Assembly: GCF_021654165.1 (NCBI RefSeq)
Contig: NZ_JAKFZN010000005.1
Location: 1-64,000, forward strand
Source: Nereida sp. MMG025
GTDB lineage: Bacteria > Pseudomonadota > Alphaproteobacteria > Rhodobacterales > Rhodobacteraceae
Reading direction: 5' to 3'
DNA length: 64,000 nt
Under the pieces are notes generated by a model, which searched no databases, was not told the origin of the DNA, and saw only the letters and a program-made list of their open reading frames with translations. The first letter of the stretch is position 1; each line of letters starts with the position of its first letter. This document shows, piece by piece, positions 35,034 through 43,766 of this stretch. Position numbers and translations under genes: made by a program.

Positions 35034-35913
35034 CCAGCAAACCAAGTCGCTCCGCTCGTTCGAGCAACATCTTGACGGAGGATGGTTGCCAGCTTGTTCT
35101 TCCACGTGGTGTACGCTCACGCATCGACTCCAGTCGATCACAGATCGCCTGAAGCGTGATGTCTGGGTCCGCGCCCTTGATGCCGGCCACGATGGCAGGC
35201 AGGCGATCGTCGGTTTCGCGGCGTCCGGCCCGGCCTAGCACCTCGGCAGGAAGGAACCCGTCGCGCACATATGCCTTCACAGCGCGGAGCAGTCGGCTTC
35301 GTGTCCAATAGCGATCTGGGGGCAGGGGGCCATTGATGATCCGCAGCAGGTCTTCCCAGGCCATATCCGGCCGCAAGCGGCGCACATGGGGCACCCAATC
35401 CTGCGCGGTCTCGTTGAGGCGCTCCATGTAGCCGTCCTGTCGCGCCAGCCGTACCTTGCGCAGCGCAGCGGGATCCTTGGCGCGTAGCCCAGGATTGCCA
35501 CCAACGCGCCCTTTGGCGCGCGCAGAGGCAAGCCCGGCCTGAGTGCGCTCACGTATCAGCGCGCGTTCGAACTCGGCTGCGGCGCCCAGAACCTGCAACG
35601 TGAACTTGCCCTGCGGGGATGCGGTGTCGATGGGGTCCTGCAGGGAGCGGAAGAAGGCGCCCTTGGCCTCCAGCCGTTCGATCACCTCGAGAAGGTGCGA
35701 CAAAGACCGTGCGAGCCGGTCGATCCGTACGACGACCAGCGTGTCGCCTTGGCCGATGCGCTCCAACACTCGCGCAAGCACTGGCCGGGCACGATTGCCG
35801 CCTGAGGCGTGCTCTTCGAAGATCTCAACGCATCCCGCAGTTTGCAGGGCCTCAGACTGGGGCAGAGGGGTCTGATCCTCTGTCGACACGCGGGCGTAGC
35901 CTATAAGGGGCAT
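35026..35913 (-). CDS. Serine recombinase (resolvase/invertase family)
   Basis: The 295-residue protein is a small serine recombinase with an unusually long C-terminus. The N-terminal catalytic domain has MPLIGYARVSTEDQ (S10 nucleophile), VVRIDRLARSLSHLLEVIER and EFERALIRERTQAG. Residues after about 150 are not a simple Hin-type helix-turn-helix but a longer helical region (up to 295) that may bind DNA. It may resolve plasmid multimers or invert a segment. Its end overlaps the PIN pseudogene by 8 bases, tail to tail. An AT-rich palindrome at 35933-35952 just upstream is a candidate res subsite. Confidence 0.88.
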   Translation of the reverse strand: MPLIGYARVSTEDQTPLPQSEALQTAGCVEIFEEHASGGNRARPVLARVLERIGQGDTLVVVRIDRLARSLSHLLEVIERLEAKGAFFRSLQDPIDTASPQGKFTLQVLGAAAEFERALIRERTQAGLASARAKGRVGGNPGLRAKDPAALRKVRLARQDGYMERLNETAQDWVPHVRRLRPDMAWEDLLRIINGPLPPDRYWTRSRLLRAVKAYVRDGFLPAEVLGRAGRRETDDRLPAIVAGIKGADPDITLQAICDRLESMRERTPRGRTSWQPSSVKMLLERAERLGLLVR

Positions 35914-35932
35914 GAAAATGGGCCGTTTGCAA

Positions 35933-35952
35933 TTTAATGTATCGCTATTAAA
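35933..35952. promoter_or_regulatory. Palindrome upstream of the serine recombinase, possible res subsite
   Basis: TTTAATGTATCGCTATTAAA has 6-base arms around an 8-base centre, 20 bases ahead of the recombinase start and 20 bases past the stop of the tyrosine recombinase. Small serine recombinases act at such AT-rich dyads. Confidence 0.35.
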
Positions 35953-35971
35953 CGACCGATTGATGGCGCAT

Positions 35972-37072
35972 TCACAGACCCGCGGCCTTGGTCAAGTTCA
36001 CCCGGAATCGATCACGGCGACGTTGGTAACGGCGAGTCATCTCGGCAGATGCGTGGCCGAGGTGTTTCTGAACGTAGCGCTCATCTACTTCGGCGTTACT
36101 GGCCAGGCCAGCGCGCAGCGAATGGCCAGAGAACAATGCGAGACGTTCCTTTTCGGGCAAGTCTGATCGGATGCCAGCATCCAGTACCGTCTGCTTGATC
36201 AAACGGGCGACGTGCTTGTCACTTAGCCGCGCCTCCAAGGCCTTCGTACCGTCACGGGACGTACGGACGAACACCGGCCCAAAATCGATCTTGGCAAAAT
36301 GCAGCCATTGTTCCAGCGCCTGTACAGGACAGGTTTGATCATTTGAGCCCCTACCGATTTCCACTTCGCGCCAGCCTGTTTTGGCGTTGAGCGTGAGGAG
36401 GACGCCCTCTTCGAGAATCTCGATCCAACCGCCGCTGTCCGGTGTATCATCCTTGCAGACGTCCAGGCTTACAATCTCGGAGCGTCTAAGCCCGCCAGCA
36501 TAGCCCAGAAGCAGGATCGCCCGGTCGCGCAGACCGCGCAGATCGAAGGGCAGGGTGGCCACCATCGCCAGGATGTCCTCGGCCAGGATCGCCTCCTTCT
36601 GCACCGGCGGGCGCGCATGTTTGCGTTTGACCCCCGCCAGCACAGTGGCGATGTGGCGGTTTTTGCGATCCAGCGTGAAGCTCCGCTGGGCAAAGTTCCA
36701 GGCGAGACCGGAAAGGCGTCTGTCGATTGTACTGACGGAAAATGAGGTTGCCTGATCGGCCAGATAGAGACCAATCATCTCAGGCGAGGGGGGCAAAGGC
36801 TCTGTCCCTTTCAGCCGGCACCAGCGCGTGAAGTGTTTCCAATCGGCGGCATAGGCACGGCTGGTGTTCTCGGCAGTCGACGCCCTGGCATAATCGCGCG
36901 CGGTGTCGACCAGCCGATCAAGTGCGCCGGAGCCCGCCACCTGAGCGGGCACGGCGATTGCGCCGTCTCTTTCGTTGAGCTCGTCCTCAACGGGCGTGCT
37001 GCGGGGCGCTGAGCGCGATTTCTCGGGGTCTGCAGGGCTGTTTTTGGGTGATTTGGCCATATTCAGGAACAT
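35972..37072 (-). CDS. Tyrosine recombinase/integrase
   Basis: The 366-residue protein is a phage-integrase-type recombinase. A SAM-like N-terminal domain (AENTSRAYAADWKHFTRWCR) precedes the catalytic domain, which has R196 (GLRRSEIVSL), H317 and R320 (SGHSLRAGLA), H340 (KHLGHAS) and Y349 (RRYQRR). The catalytic set is complete. The N-terminal 60 residues are basic and probably disordered. It stands head to head with DUF1403 and ScpB. This trio recurs on roseobacter plasmids, I believe, with unknown purpose. An inverted repeat (37083-37109) separates the two directions. Confidence 0.92.
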   Translation of the reverse strand: MFLNMAKSPKNSPADPEKSRSAPRSTPVEDELNERDGAIAVPAQVAGSGALDRLVDTARDYARASTAENTSRAYAADWKHFTRWCRLKGTEPLPPSPEMIGLYLADQATSFSVSTIDRRLSGLAWNFAQRSFTLDRKNRHIATVLAGVKRKHARPPVQKEAILAEDILAMVATLPFDLRGLRDRAILLLGYAGGLRRSEIVSLDVCKDDTPDSGGWIEILEEGVLLTLNAKTGWREVEIGRGSNDQTCPVQALEQWLHFAKIDFGPVFVRTSRDGTKALEARLSDKHVARLIKQTVLDAGIRSDLPEKERLALFSGHSLRAGLASNAEVDERYVQKHLGHASAEMTRRYQRRRDRFRVNLTKAAGL

Positions 37073-37082
37073 ATCTCTATTA

Positions 37083-37109
37083 TGTCCGATAATGCAAACT
37101 TATTGGACA
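37083..37109. promoter_or_regulatory. Inverted repeat between the integrase and DUF1403 genes
   Basis: TGTCCGATAA (37083-37092) and TTATTGGACA (37100-37109) are inverted repeats with one mismatch, 7 bases apart, in the divergent promoter gap. They could be the binding site of the recombinase or a repressor. Confidence 0.55.
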
Positions 37110-37186
37110 TAGAAATGTGCACCAGGGTGGGGCGGTTTGTACACTATCTGGTAGCGGAAAGCGCCGTCGCGAGATAGGGTTGTGGC

Positions 37187-38083
37187 ATGACCTATGCCTC
37201 TGACAGCTTTGATACACTACCGCGCATGCCCGCCTGGGTCATGGCCAGACGCGCTGAAACCCTTGAAGATGTGGCGTTTTTGTCAGGCGCAGCGCTCAGC
37301 CACCTGCATATTGTGTTGAACCAACAAAGCGTCCCCCAAGCCTTGTTGCGGCAGCGTCTAGCGTTGCGCGCGGCGGAGGCCTGTGTGACGCATCAGGGAC
37401 GTCCAGAACGGTCTGCCGAAATGCGCGATGCGATGGCGTTCCTGCAACCGGGCGACAACCCCGGACCGGCGGGGGAGATCTATCTCTCCTGGCACCGAGC
37501 GGTGGAACGTCCAGTCATGGTCAAGGTGCTTCATCGAGCCTTGCCTGAGGCGACGGCGGAGCAGATCGCAATGTGGCTCGACGGGTGCGACCCGCGCGCT
37601 GGCGGGCAGGGGGAACCGATTGCGCGCGCGGCGGCGATCTTGGAGGCTGTCCTTGCGGATCGGCCGCGCGGTTATGCGACCGCCTTGGTGCTGGCCGACG
37701 CGGCTTTGGCACAGGCGCTTGGCTGGACCCATGTAACGCCGCTCTTAGGCCCCGGTGTAAAGCGGACCGATTTGCGGAAGACGGGCGAAGAGCTGCGGTT
37801 CGCCTGTCATTGGGCAATTCGGACGGCAGCGACCGAAGCGACGCGAGGGGCCACTGATCTGTCACGCCGGGCCGCGCGGCTGCGAACGGTTGCGCCGAAG
37901 CTAAGAGCAAAGGGCGCGGACGAGGCGGTTTCGAGGTTTCTGAACTGCGATGCGGTGGCACCAACGGTGCTGACCTCGCTGCGATCTGATCGCGCGGCGC
38001 GGCGGTTCTGCGACCGGCTGGTCGCGCTTGGCGCCGTGCGCGAGCTGACCGGGCGCGACACCTTTCGGCTCTATGGCGTCTGA
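37187..38083 (+). CDS. DUF1403 family protein
   Basis: The 298-residue protein fits DUF1403 in length and composition: PRMPAWVMARRAETLEDVAF at the N-terminus, LRLALRAAEACV-like helices, and a long Ala/Arg-rich C-terminal half ending in GAVRELTGRDTFRLYGV. It is largely helical with no membrane segment. The stop is two bases before the scpB start, so the two are cotranscribed. Function is unknown. In my recollection DUF1403 appears next to a tyrosine recombinase and ScpB on alphaproteobacterial plasmids, which hints at recombination or chromosome-condensation-related work. Confidence 0.85.
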   Translation: MTYASDSFDTLPRMPAWVMARRAETLEDVAFLSGAALSHLHIVLNQQSVPQALLRQRLALRAAEACVTHQGRPERSAEMRDAMAFLQPGDNPGPAGEIYLSWHRAVERPVMVKVLHRALPEATAEQIAMWLDGCDPRAGGQGEPIARAAAILEAVLADRPRGYATALVLADAALAQALGWTHVTPLLGPGVKRTDLRKTGEELRFACHWAIRTAATEATRGATDLSRRAARLRTVAPKLRAKGADEAVSRFLNCDAVAPTVLTSLRSDRAARRFCDRLVALGAVRELTGRDTFRLYGV

Positions 38084-38085
38084 CG

Positions 38086-38685
38086 ATGGCCAAGGATCAG
38101 ACTGATCAGGCGCTGGACCGGGAGCTGGCCGACCTGCCTGCGGAGCTGCGTTGGCGCGAGTGGATGCGCCGGATCGAGGCTGTGTTGTTTGCTTCTGCGT
38201 CGCCGGTGGCGCGTGAGGATCTAGCGAAGGTCGTGGGGCAGGGGGCTTCGGTCGAGATACTGATCGACGATCTGGCCGCCGATCTGGAAGGCCGGTCCTT
38301 CGAAGTAGCACATGTCGCTGGTGGCTGGATCATGCGCACGCGGGGCGCCTACGCGCCGACCATTCGAACGGCAGCCGACATTGGCGCGCAAGAGCTGGAC
38401 CTGCGCGAGTTCGAGGTCGCCGTGCTGGCCGCCATCGCCTACCACCAACCGATCACCCGAGATGGGCTTAAGGACATCTTCGGCAAGGAGATCAGCCGCG
38501 ATCTGATCGGCAGATTACATTCGCAGGGACTGATCGGGACAGGCCCACGATCCCCGCGACGTGGAGCGCCTTACACCTATGTCACCACCGAAAAGTTTCT
38601 GATCGCGTTCGATCTGGAAAGCCTGGCTGAACTCCCCGACAAAGAACAACTTGAGGACGCCGGGTTTGTGGAGATGGCACAATGA
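38086..38685 (+). CDS. scpB: ScpB-like segregation/condensation protein
   Basis: The 199-residue protein resembles ScpB, which forms the condensin-type complex with SMC and ScpA. Two winged-helix modules are visible: RRIEAVLFASASPVAREDLA (about 29-48) and LREFEVAVLAAIAYHQPITR followed by RLHSQGLIGTGPRSPRRGAP. No scpA or smc is in the window, so it could act with host proteins. The plasmid copy overlaps DUF1403 in an operon. Length is normal for ScpB. Confidence 0.85.
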   Translation: MAKDQTDQALDRELADLPAELRWREWMRRIEAVLFASASPVAREDLAKVVGQGASVEILIDDLAADLEGRSFEVAHVAGGWIMRTRGAYAPTIRTAADIGAQELDLREFEVAVLAAIAYHQPITRDGLKDIFGKEISRDLIGRLHSQGLIGTGPRSPRRGAPYTYVTTEKFLIAFDLESLAELPDKEQLEDAGFVEMAQ

Positions 38686-38769
38686 CGTGTTGTCCCAGCC
38701 GAAAGTCGGTCTCGCACCTAGCCAAATCACTCGGTTCAGTTCTATTGTGAAAGCCATTGAGGTCGAAAA

Positions 38770-39765
38770 ATGTCCAACGCAAAGCAAATTCTGTCTCTGC
38801 TACGTTCTCATGCCGAAGGTGACGAAGAACAATTTTTGTCGATCGCTTTGCAGGTCGCGGCTGCAGAAGCGCGCCAAGGTCACCGCAGCACTGCTGAAGA
38901 AATCCGCACTGCCGTAGAGACTGTGAGAGGACAACGGGGTGATCGACCGACCGTTCCGATTGCCTTTGCAAAGCCGAGAGGCGATCTCTCGTCGATCCTC
39001 GACATGCGCGATCCGCAGATCCGTGTTGATGATGTGATCCTTTCGGAGGCATTGCGGAGCCGGCTTGATGCGATCATCCGCCAACAGCAAAAGCGCACAT
39101 GGTTGCGCGAACACAATCGTACGCCATCACGTAAGCTACTGCTGGCTGGCCCACCAGGTTCTGGGAAAACAATGACCTCAGAAGCCCTTGCCGGGACATT
39201 GCGCCTACCGCTGTATGTTGTTCGTCTCGAAAGCTTGATAACGCGTTTCATGGGCGAGACGGTAGCAAAACTTCGGCTTGTCTTTGACGAGACCTTGCAG
39301 CGTCGCGGTGTCTACTTATTCGATGAATTCGATGCTGTCGGTGGACATCGCGCAGCAACTAATGACGTCGCCGAAATGAGGCGAGTTCTAAACAGCTTCC
39401 TTCAATTTATGGAGGAGCCGTCAACCACCGACAGTTTGATTGTTGCTGCGACCAACCACCCGGAGCTACTCGATCGTGCCCTACAGAGGCGATTTGACGG
39501 CGTTCTTGAATTTGGGATGCCATCTGACGAACAAGTTCGTGACATTGTGCGGCGTCATATCCGACCCTTAAAATATCCGCGGATTGCTTGGAAGTCAGTT
39601 TCCAAATCGGCCAGGGGCCTCAGCCAAAGTGAAATTGCACGCGCAGCCGAAGAAGCTGTTAAAGAAGCCATTCTTTCCGAAAAAGACACCTTGAAAACAG
39701 AAAATTTGATAACGCAGATCGAAGCTCGCCAGGGCATGCGAACGGTTTTTGCAAAAGAGGGATAA
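38770..39765 (+). CDS. ietA: AAA+ ATPase of an IetAS-like defence pair
   Basis: The 331-residue AAA+ ATPase is the first gene of a two-gene unit with a subtilisin-like protease, the arrangement reported as the IetAS anti-phage system. It has a helical N-terminus (1-90), Walker A AGPPGSGKT (126-134), Walker B VYLFDEFDAVGG (181-192), a sensor-like AATNHPELLDRALQRRFDGV (residues 224-243) and a C-terminal helical lid. No membrane part is seen. GAGG lies before the ATG. Three bases separate it from the protease start. It would control the protease, possibly in response to phage, but the trigger is unknown. Assignment rests on gene pair and motifs. Confidence 0.85.
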   Translation: MSNAKQILSLLRSHAEGDEEQFLSIALQVAAAEARQGHRSTAEEIRTAVETVRGQRGDRPTVPIAFAKPRGDLSSILDMRDPQIRVDDVILSEALRSRLDAIIRQQQKRTWLREHNRTPSRKLLLAGPPGSGKTMTSEALAGTLRLPLYVVRLESLITRFMGETVAKLRLVFDETLQRRGVYLFDEFDAVGGHRAATNDVAEMRRVLNSFLQFMEEPSTTDSLIVAATNHPELLDRALQRRFDGVLEFGMPSDEQVRDIVRRHIRPLKYPRIAWKSVSKSARGLSQSEIARAAEEAVKEAILSEKDTLKTENLITQIEARQGMRTVFAKEG

Positions 39766-39768
39766 CCA

Positions 39769-42255
39769 ATGCCGGATTATGATCTCCGGCACGTTGATAT
39801 TTCTCATCTAGTCAGTGCCGAACGTTATAAGTCAAGAAGTTCAGGTCCACGGACCAGTTATCAGCGGGAACGCGATGCGCACGCTGATCGATTACGTGCC
39901 GAGCTGGATACCGCCTTTGGCGCTGCTGATGCGCTTCGCCCGGAAATAGCTGACCTTCCAGTAGACCAACCTCCAGGTGAAGGCGCTTACCTAGTTGTCG
40001 ACTTGCATGCGTCAGGTTCCAAAACTGCCGTTGAAAGGAAGACAGAAGGAACCCGCGAGGGCACCCAAAAAGAACTGCCGACTGGAGAGCGGCAAATTGT
40101 TTTGCATGTTCCAGACAACAGCCGAGCTGTATTGCGAGCAGTTTTGGAAGACTACGGTCATGGCGACCTGACCGATAAAGGTAACCCGCCAAAAATGAGT
40201 CGTGTCGCGCCAATCGAGCGGATACGTCATGCCCAGCTACTCGATTTGTGGCGCGATGATCCAAGTGCCTTACCCTTGGAACCACAAACTCGGATGTGGT
40301 GGGGCGTTTGGTGCTGGCCTGATTGCATCGATGACGTGCGAACGTTTGCTGGCAGGCTCGGCGCAACAGTTGCGCCAGAGGACCGCTGGGTGGAGTTTCC
40401 CGAAGCGGTCGTCCTGCCAATATTTGCGCGGCGTGCGGAGATTGAACTGCTTATCTATGGAGGAGACGGCGGGATTGCTGAAATTGGCTTAGTTACAGAC
40501 AACCCGTCCATCATCATGGATGATCTTGCCGACTTTCAAGATGACATGGTTGAGAATTTGGCGGCGCGCACAACTTGGCCAGGCCAGGATGCGGTCGCAG
40601 TCTGCGTGCTCGACACCGGAGCGAACCGCGCCCATCCCTTGCTCGAACCAGCACTTGTACCTGAAGACCAGCACACGATTGATCCTGCTTGGGGCGTAAG
40701 CGACCATCATTTCCAAGGCCACGGGTCTGGCATGGCAGGACTCAGCTTACACGGCGATCTAACAGTTCCACTCTCAGACTCTTCCGAGCCGGTGCTGACA
40801 CATCGCTTGGAAACCGTAAATGTCATGCCTCCTGCGGAATTTCCTGCGAATGATCCCGCGAACTATGGCGCAATTACGAGCTCCGCAATTTCGCTAGCTG
40901 AGATTGAAAAGCCAGACCGATCCCGCATCATTTGCATGGCTATCACAAATGAAGATCGCCCTGGGGACCGCCCCACGCAGTGGAGCGCGTCTTTGGACAA
41001 GCTTGCGTCGGGAGCGGATCAGGCAAATGAAGAAGAAGAACCGATCAGGCGGCTGTTGATTCAGTCCATTGGCAATGTCCCGCCTTCCCCGAACTGGGCG
41101 GACATCTCTGATGCGGATCTGTTTCCGGGCGAAGACCCGTCGCAAGCGTGGAATGTGCTCAGCCTCGGCGGCATCACTTATCTCGACCAAATCCAAGATA
41201 CAGGGTTTGAAGATTGGACTGTCGCAGCGTCCGTGGGGGAACCAAGTCCTTACGGTCGAAATTCAGTTGCGTGGCCTGATACTTCTGCGCCAATCAAGCC
41301 TGATATTGTGTTTGAGGCCGGTAATCGTGCGCTAAGTGAACACGAGCCTGTTATGGACGGATTGCCGTCTCTTTCTGTTTTAACGACAGGCAAAGGTGGT
41401 GTTGAGGGACCTTTGTCCCCTTTTTGGGCGACGAGCGCTGCCACAGCACAATCTGCGCGTATGGCCGCACGCTTGTCTGCGTATTATCCCGAATATTGGC
41501 CTGAAACTGTTCGCGCCTTAGTGGCCCATAGCGCCAGATGGTCACCGCATATGTTGGCGGGACTGGAAGGTGCCGAAAACCTTACAGCGCGTAAACCACT
41601 TCGGCGGAAGTACGGATACGGCGCACCGGAATTGGCGTGGGCATTAAATTCAGCGCAAAGTGATCTGGCCTTTGTCGCCCAAGCCCATATCCAACCGTTT
41701 CAAAGAGCAAATGGGCAAGTGAGTTTTGGGCAGGCGCACTATTATGATCTTCCCTGGCCACGCGATACCCTTGAAGTCTTGGAAAATACGACAGTCAAAT
41801 TACGCGTCGCATTGTCTTATTTCATTGAGCCCAATCCAACTTCAGCGGCGACCATTGATCCTGCTCGATATCGCTCGTTCGGACTACGCTTTGATCTCAA
41901 GCGTTCTCGAGAGGGTGACGCTCGGTTCCGGGCACGTACCAATGCTGCACTTGGCGCGGGAGGAGCTGGTGGCGATCCGAACGACAAATGGCTTTTTGGC
42001 CCAAAGTCGATTGCAGCTGGGTCGCTACATGTAGACGTTTGGGAGGGCCCAGCGATTGAATTGGCTGCACGTGACCAGATTTGCATATTTCCAGTTACGG
42101 GGTGGTGGCGTGAACGGCCGTCTCTTGGAATGGTCAACCGCAAGACACGATACGCATTGGTGCTAAGTCTTGAGTCCCCAGACGTCGAGGTTGATCTATA
42201 CACCGAAGTTGAACAGGTCTTGGCGATTCAGACCGGAGTGGAAGTTGGGGTGTAG
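39769..42255 (+). CDS. ietS: Subtilisin-like (S8) peptidase of an IetAS-like defence pair
   Basis: The 828-residue protein is an S8-family serine protease. The catalytic triad is AVCVLDTGANRAHPLL (D282), GHGSGMAG (H318) and FWATSAATAQSARMAARL (S556). The usual GTSFAAP is replaced by ATSAATA, but the Ser is kept. The N-terminal 250 residues are an accessory part with no recognised domain; the C-terminal part after about 650 is beta-rich. There is no signal peptide, so it acts in the cytoplasm. It is coupled to the ATPase gene. Expected role: target cleavage that aborts infection. Confidence 0.88.
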   Translation: MPDYDLRHVDISHLVSAERYKSRSSGPRTSYQRERDAHADRLRAELDTAFGAADALRPEIADLPVDQPPGEGAYLVVDLHASGSKTAVERKTEGTREGTQKELPTGERQIVLHVPDNSRAVLRAVLEDYGHGDLTDKGNPPKMSRVAPIERIRHAQLLDLWRDDPSALPLEPQTRMWWGVWCWPDCIDDVRTFAGRLGATVAPEDRWVEFPEAVVLPIFARRAEIELLIYGGDGGIAEIGLVTDNPSIIMDDLADFQDDMVENLAARTTWPGQDAVAVCVLDTGANRAHPLLEPALVPEDQHTIDPAWGVSDHHFQGHGSGMAGLSLHGDLTVPLSDSSEPVLTHRLETVNVMPPAEFPANDPANYGAITSSAISLAEIEKPDRSRIICMAITNEDRPGDRPTQWSASLDKLASGADQANEEEEPIRRLLIQSIGNVPPSPNWADISDADLFPGEDPSQAWNVLSLGGITYLDQIQDTGFEDWTVAASVGEPSPYGRNSVAWPDTSAPIKPDIVFEAGNRALSEHEPVMDGLPSLSVLTTGKGGVEGPLSPFWATSAATAQSARMAARLSAYYPEYWPETVRALVAHSARWSPHMLAGLEGAENLTARKPLRRKYGYGAPELAWALNSAQSDLAFVAQAHIQPFQRANGQVSFGQAHYYDLPWPRDTLEVLENTTVKLRVALSYFIEPNPTSAATIDPARYRSFGLRFDLKRSREGDARFRARTNAALGAGGAGGDPNDKWLFGPKSIAAGSLHVDVWEGPAIELAARDQICIFPVTGWWRERPSLGMVNRKTRYALVLSLESPDVEVDLYTEVEQVLAIQTGVEVGV

Positions 42256-42335
42256 CGCCTAGTTGATCATTGCTTTCTCATTCGACTCGAGCTCGCTTGT
42301 CGTATGGAAAAACCTGACTCAACCACTCGCTGCCA

Positions 42336-42896
42336 TTAGTACCTACGACGGAATTGCCGATCGATACCCGTCATCCGAAGCCTCCAGGTTGCGAGCTGAC
42401 CGCTTATGCCAAAGGCCTCAGCAATTTGGTCATCATCAAGTCCCCGCTTTCGCAAGGCGATCAAACCGTCGCGGGGTGCTAACATTGCGCCAGACAACCA
42501 ATCAGCTTCGTCTTCAAGTTCTTTTGGATAGTCACTCAGAAGCAAAAGGCCATTTTCAAATTCGTCGACGCGACTTGGTCTATGCTTCAACTCAAGATGC
42601 GCCCATTCATGCATGATAGTGTTTGCTTGTCTGGCAGCAGAGCGAGTGTTGTTGATGACAATGACCGTGCAGTCACCTTCCTTAATCGTAACAGCATCCC
42701 AGCTATCTGGATCAGAGACGGTTAATTGGGTAAGGTGCGAGACGTCCAATTCTGGTACATCTTGAGGTGTCCACACAAGACATCCCTTAGACTGAACAAG
42801 GGCGATGGGATCGATAGCGGTGTCACTACGGACGCCTAGCCGATCTCGTGTCTCAAGCGACAGTCGCTCGGCATGCGCCTTAAAACCTCTGCGCAT
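42336..42896 (-). CDS. ImmA/IrrE-family metallopeptidase
   Basis: The 186-residue protein is a zinc metallopeptidase of the ImmA/IrrE type: the active-site helix is IMHEWAHLELKHRPSRVD (H96, E97, H100), with ELEDEADWLSGAMLAP as the following Glu/Asp helix. In phage and integrative elements such peptidases cleave an XRE-type repressor to induce genes. The XRE protein gene ends four bases upstream, so the two form one operon. No secretion signal is seen. Whether it induces the neighbouring IetAS genes is a guess. Confidence 0.9.
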   Translation of the reverse strand: MRRGFKAHAERLSLETRDRLGVRSDTAIDPIALVQSKGCLVWTPQDVPELDVSHLTQLTVSDPDSWDAVTIKEGDCTVIVINNTRSAARQANTIMHEWAHLELKHRPSRVDEFENGLLLLSDYPKELEDEADWLSGAMLAPRDGLIALRKRGLDDDQIAEAFGISGQLATWRLRMTGIDRQFRRRY

Positions 42897-42900
42897 TTAT

Positions 42901-43236
42901 TCAAAGTTCTTCCCGAGTGATGATGGCATTTTGGACGGCGACTATCATGGCGCCAAGCGCAGTTGCTGTTTCAACTGACGTCGTATTTTTTTTGCGCATA
43001 TGCACCGTTGGGGGCGGCCTAACGGAACGATTTGCTTCGATACCCAAGAACACGGCAGGATCTTCTCCTAGCCAAGCACAGATTTTTGCAAAAGTTCCCA
43101 GATCCGGGACATGCCCATTTTCTATCCGTGATAAGGTAGCTGAACTCACACCTATTTCTGCTGCTGCTGCTCGGACGCCACTAGGGCCACGGTGCTCCAC
43201 TATGCGAGCGCCGAGTTTTTGAATCTGAAGACTCAT
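42901..43236 (-). CDS. XRE-family transcriptional regulator
   Basis: The 111-residue protein has an XRE/Cro helix-turn-helix: RIVEHRGPSGVRAAAAEIGV then SSATLSRIENGHVPDLGTFA, followed by a short C-terminus. It should repress its own operon and probably be cleaved by the ImmA-like peptidase. The ATG at 43236 follows GGGAGAA; a TTG four codons upstream is possible. Two palindromic boxes at 43284-43301 and 43324-43339 are likely its operators. Confidence 0.9.
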   Translation of the reverse strand: MSLQIQKLGARIVEHRGPSGVRAAAAEIGVSSATLSRIENGHVPDLGTFAKICAWLGEDPAVFLGIEANRSVRPPPTVHMRKKNTTSVETATALGAMIVAVQNAIITREEL

Positions 43237-43283
43237 ACTTTCTCCCAAGAGATGCGTTGACTCTATGATTAATTCGCCGTAAC

Positions 43284-43339
43284 TGTCTTACAAGTGAGAC
43301 AGTTTGCGTTTCTATTTTGGTACGTCTCTCATGTAAGAC
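43284..43339. promoter_or_regulatory. Two palindromic operator boxes upstream of the XRE gene
   Basis: TGTCTTACAAGTGAGACA (43284-43301, one mismatch) and GTCTCTCATGTAAGAC (43324-43339, an imperfect dyad). Both share TCTTAC/GTAAGA and GTGAGA/TCTCAC-like half sites. They lie about 50-100 bases ahead of the XRE start and could cover its promoter, and possibly also influence the divergent small gene at 43444. Confidence 0.6.
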
Positions 43340-43443
43340 AGTGAATCATGTGCATGCTTGTGCGTCAAGTCTGACGTCGGGTTTCGATGATCTTAGGCAA
43401 GAAAATAAGCTCAAACACTTGAGCGGCAGTCAGAACGAGGAAT

Positions 43444-43719
43444 ATGAAAGTGGCTACGAAACGAAACACAGAAGTTACTGGGAAGCGCGCCGCATCCGCA
43501 GCATCAAAGGTCTTGCGAAGCCGCACGGCCAGCAAAGCGGCCAAAAGCGCGGCTGGCTCCGCATTGACGCAAGTACGCAGCAAGAGTGGGGCCAATGAAG
43601 TCACCAGCAAAAGGGCTGCGAGCGCTGCTTCTAAGACGCTTCGGAACCCCCATGCATCGAAAGCGGCAAAGTCCGCTGCTGGATCGGCGCTGACACAACG
43701 TCCTGGCCGCAAGCGATAA
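43444..43719 (+). CDS. Small Ala/Ser/Lys-rich repeat protein
   Basis: The 91-residue basic protein consists of two similar units, each reading roughly TGKRAASAASKVLRSRTASK then AAKSAAGSALTQ (second unit TSKRAASAASKTLRNPHASK then AAKSAAGSALTQ). It is low-complexity, helical and basic with no membrane segment, reminiscent of histone-H1-like small proteins, but I do not know the family. Similar short proteins occur in defence neighbourhoods in my recollection. GAGGA precedes the ATG at 43444. It ends 47 bases before the TIR gene and may be cotranscribed with it. Confidence 0.7.
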   Translation: MKVATKRNTEVTGKRAASAASKVLRSRTASKAAKSAAGSALTQVRSKSGANEVTSKRAASAASKTLRNPHASKAAKSAAGSALTQRPGRKR

Positions 43720-43766
43720 GCGCACACGGGAGGCTCCAAATCCCTTGAGAAGATGAGAGATATGAA

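Noticed and set aside
39812-40420. 202-residue minus-strand frame inside ietS
   Set aside because: The plus-strand protease frame is continuous with intact catalytic triad; the reverse frame is shadow.
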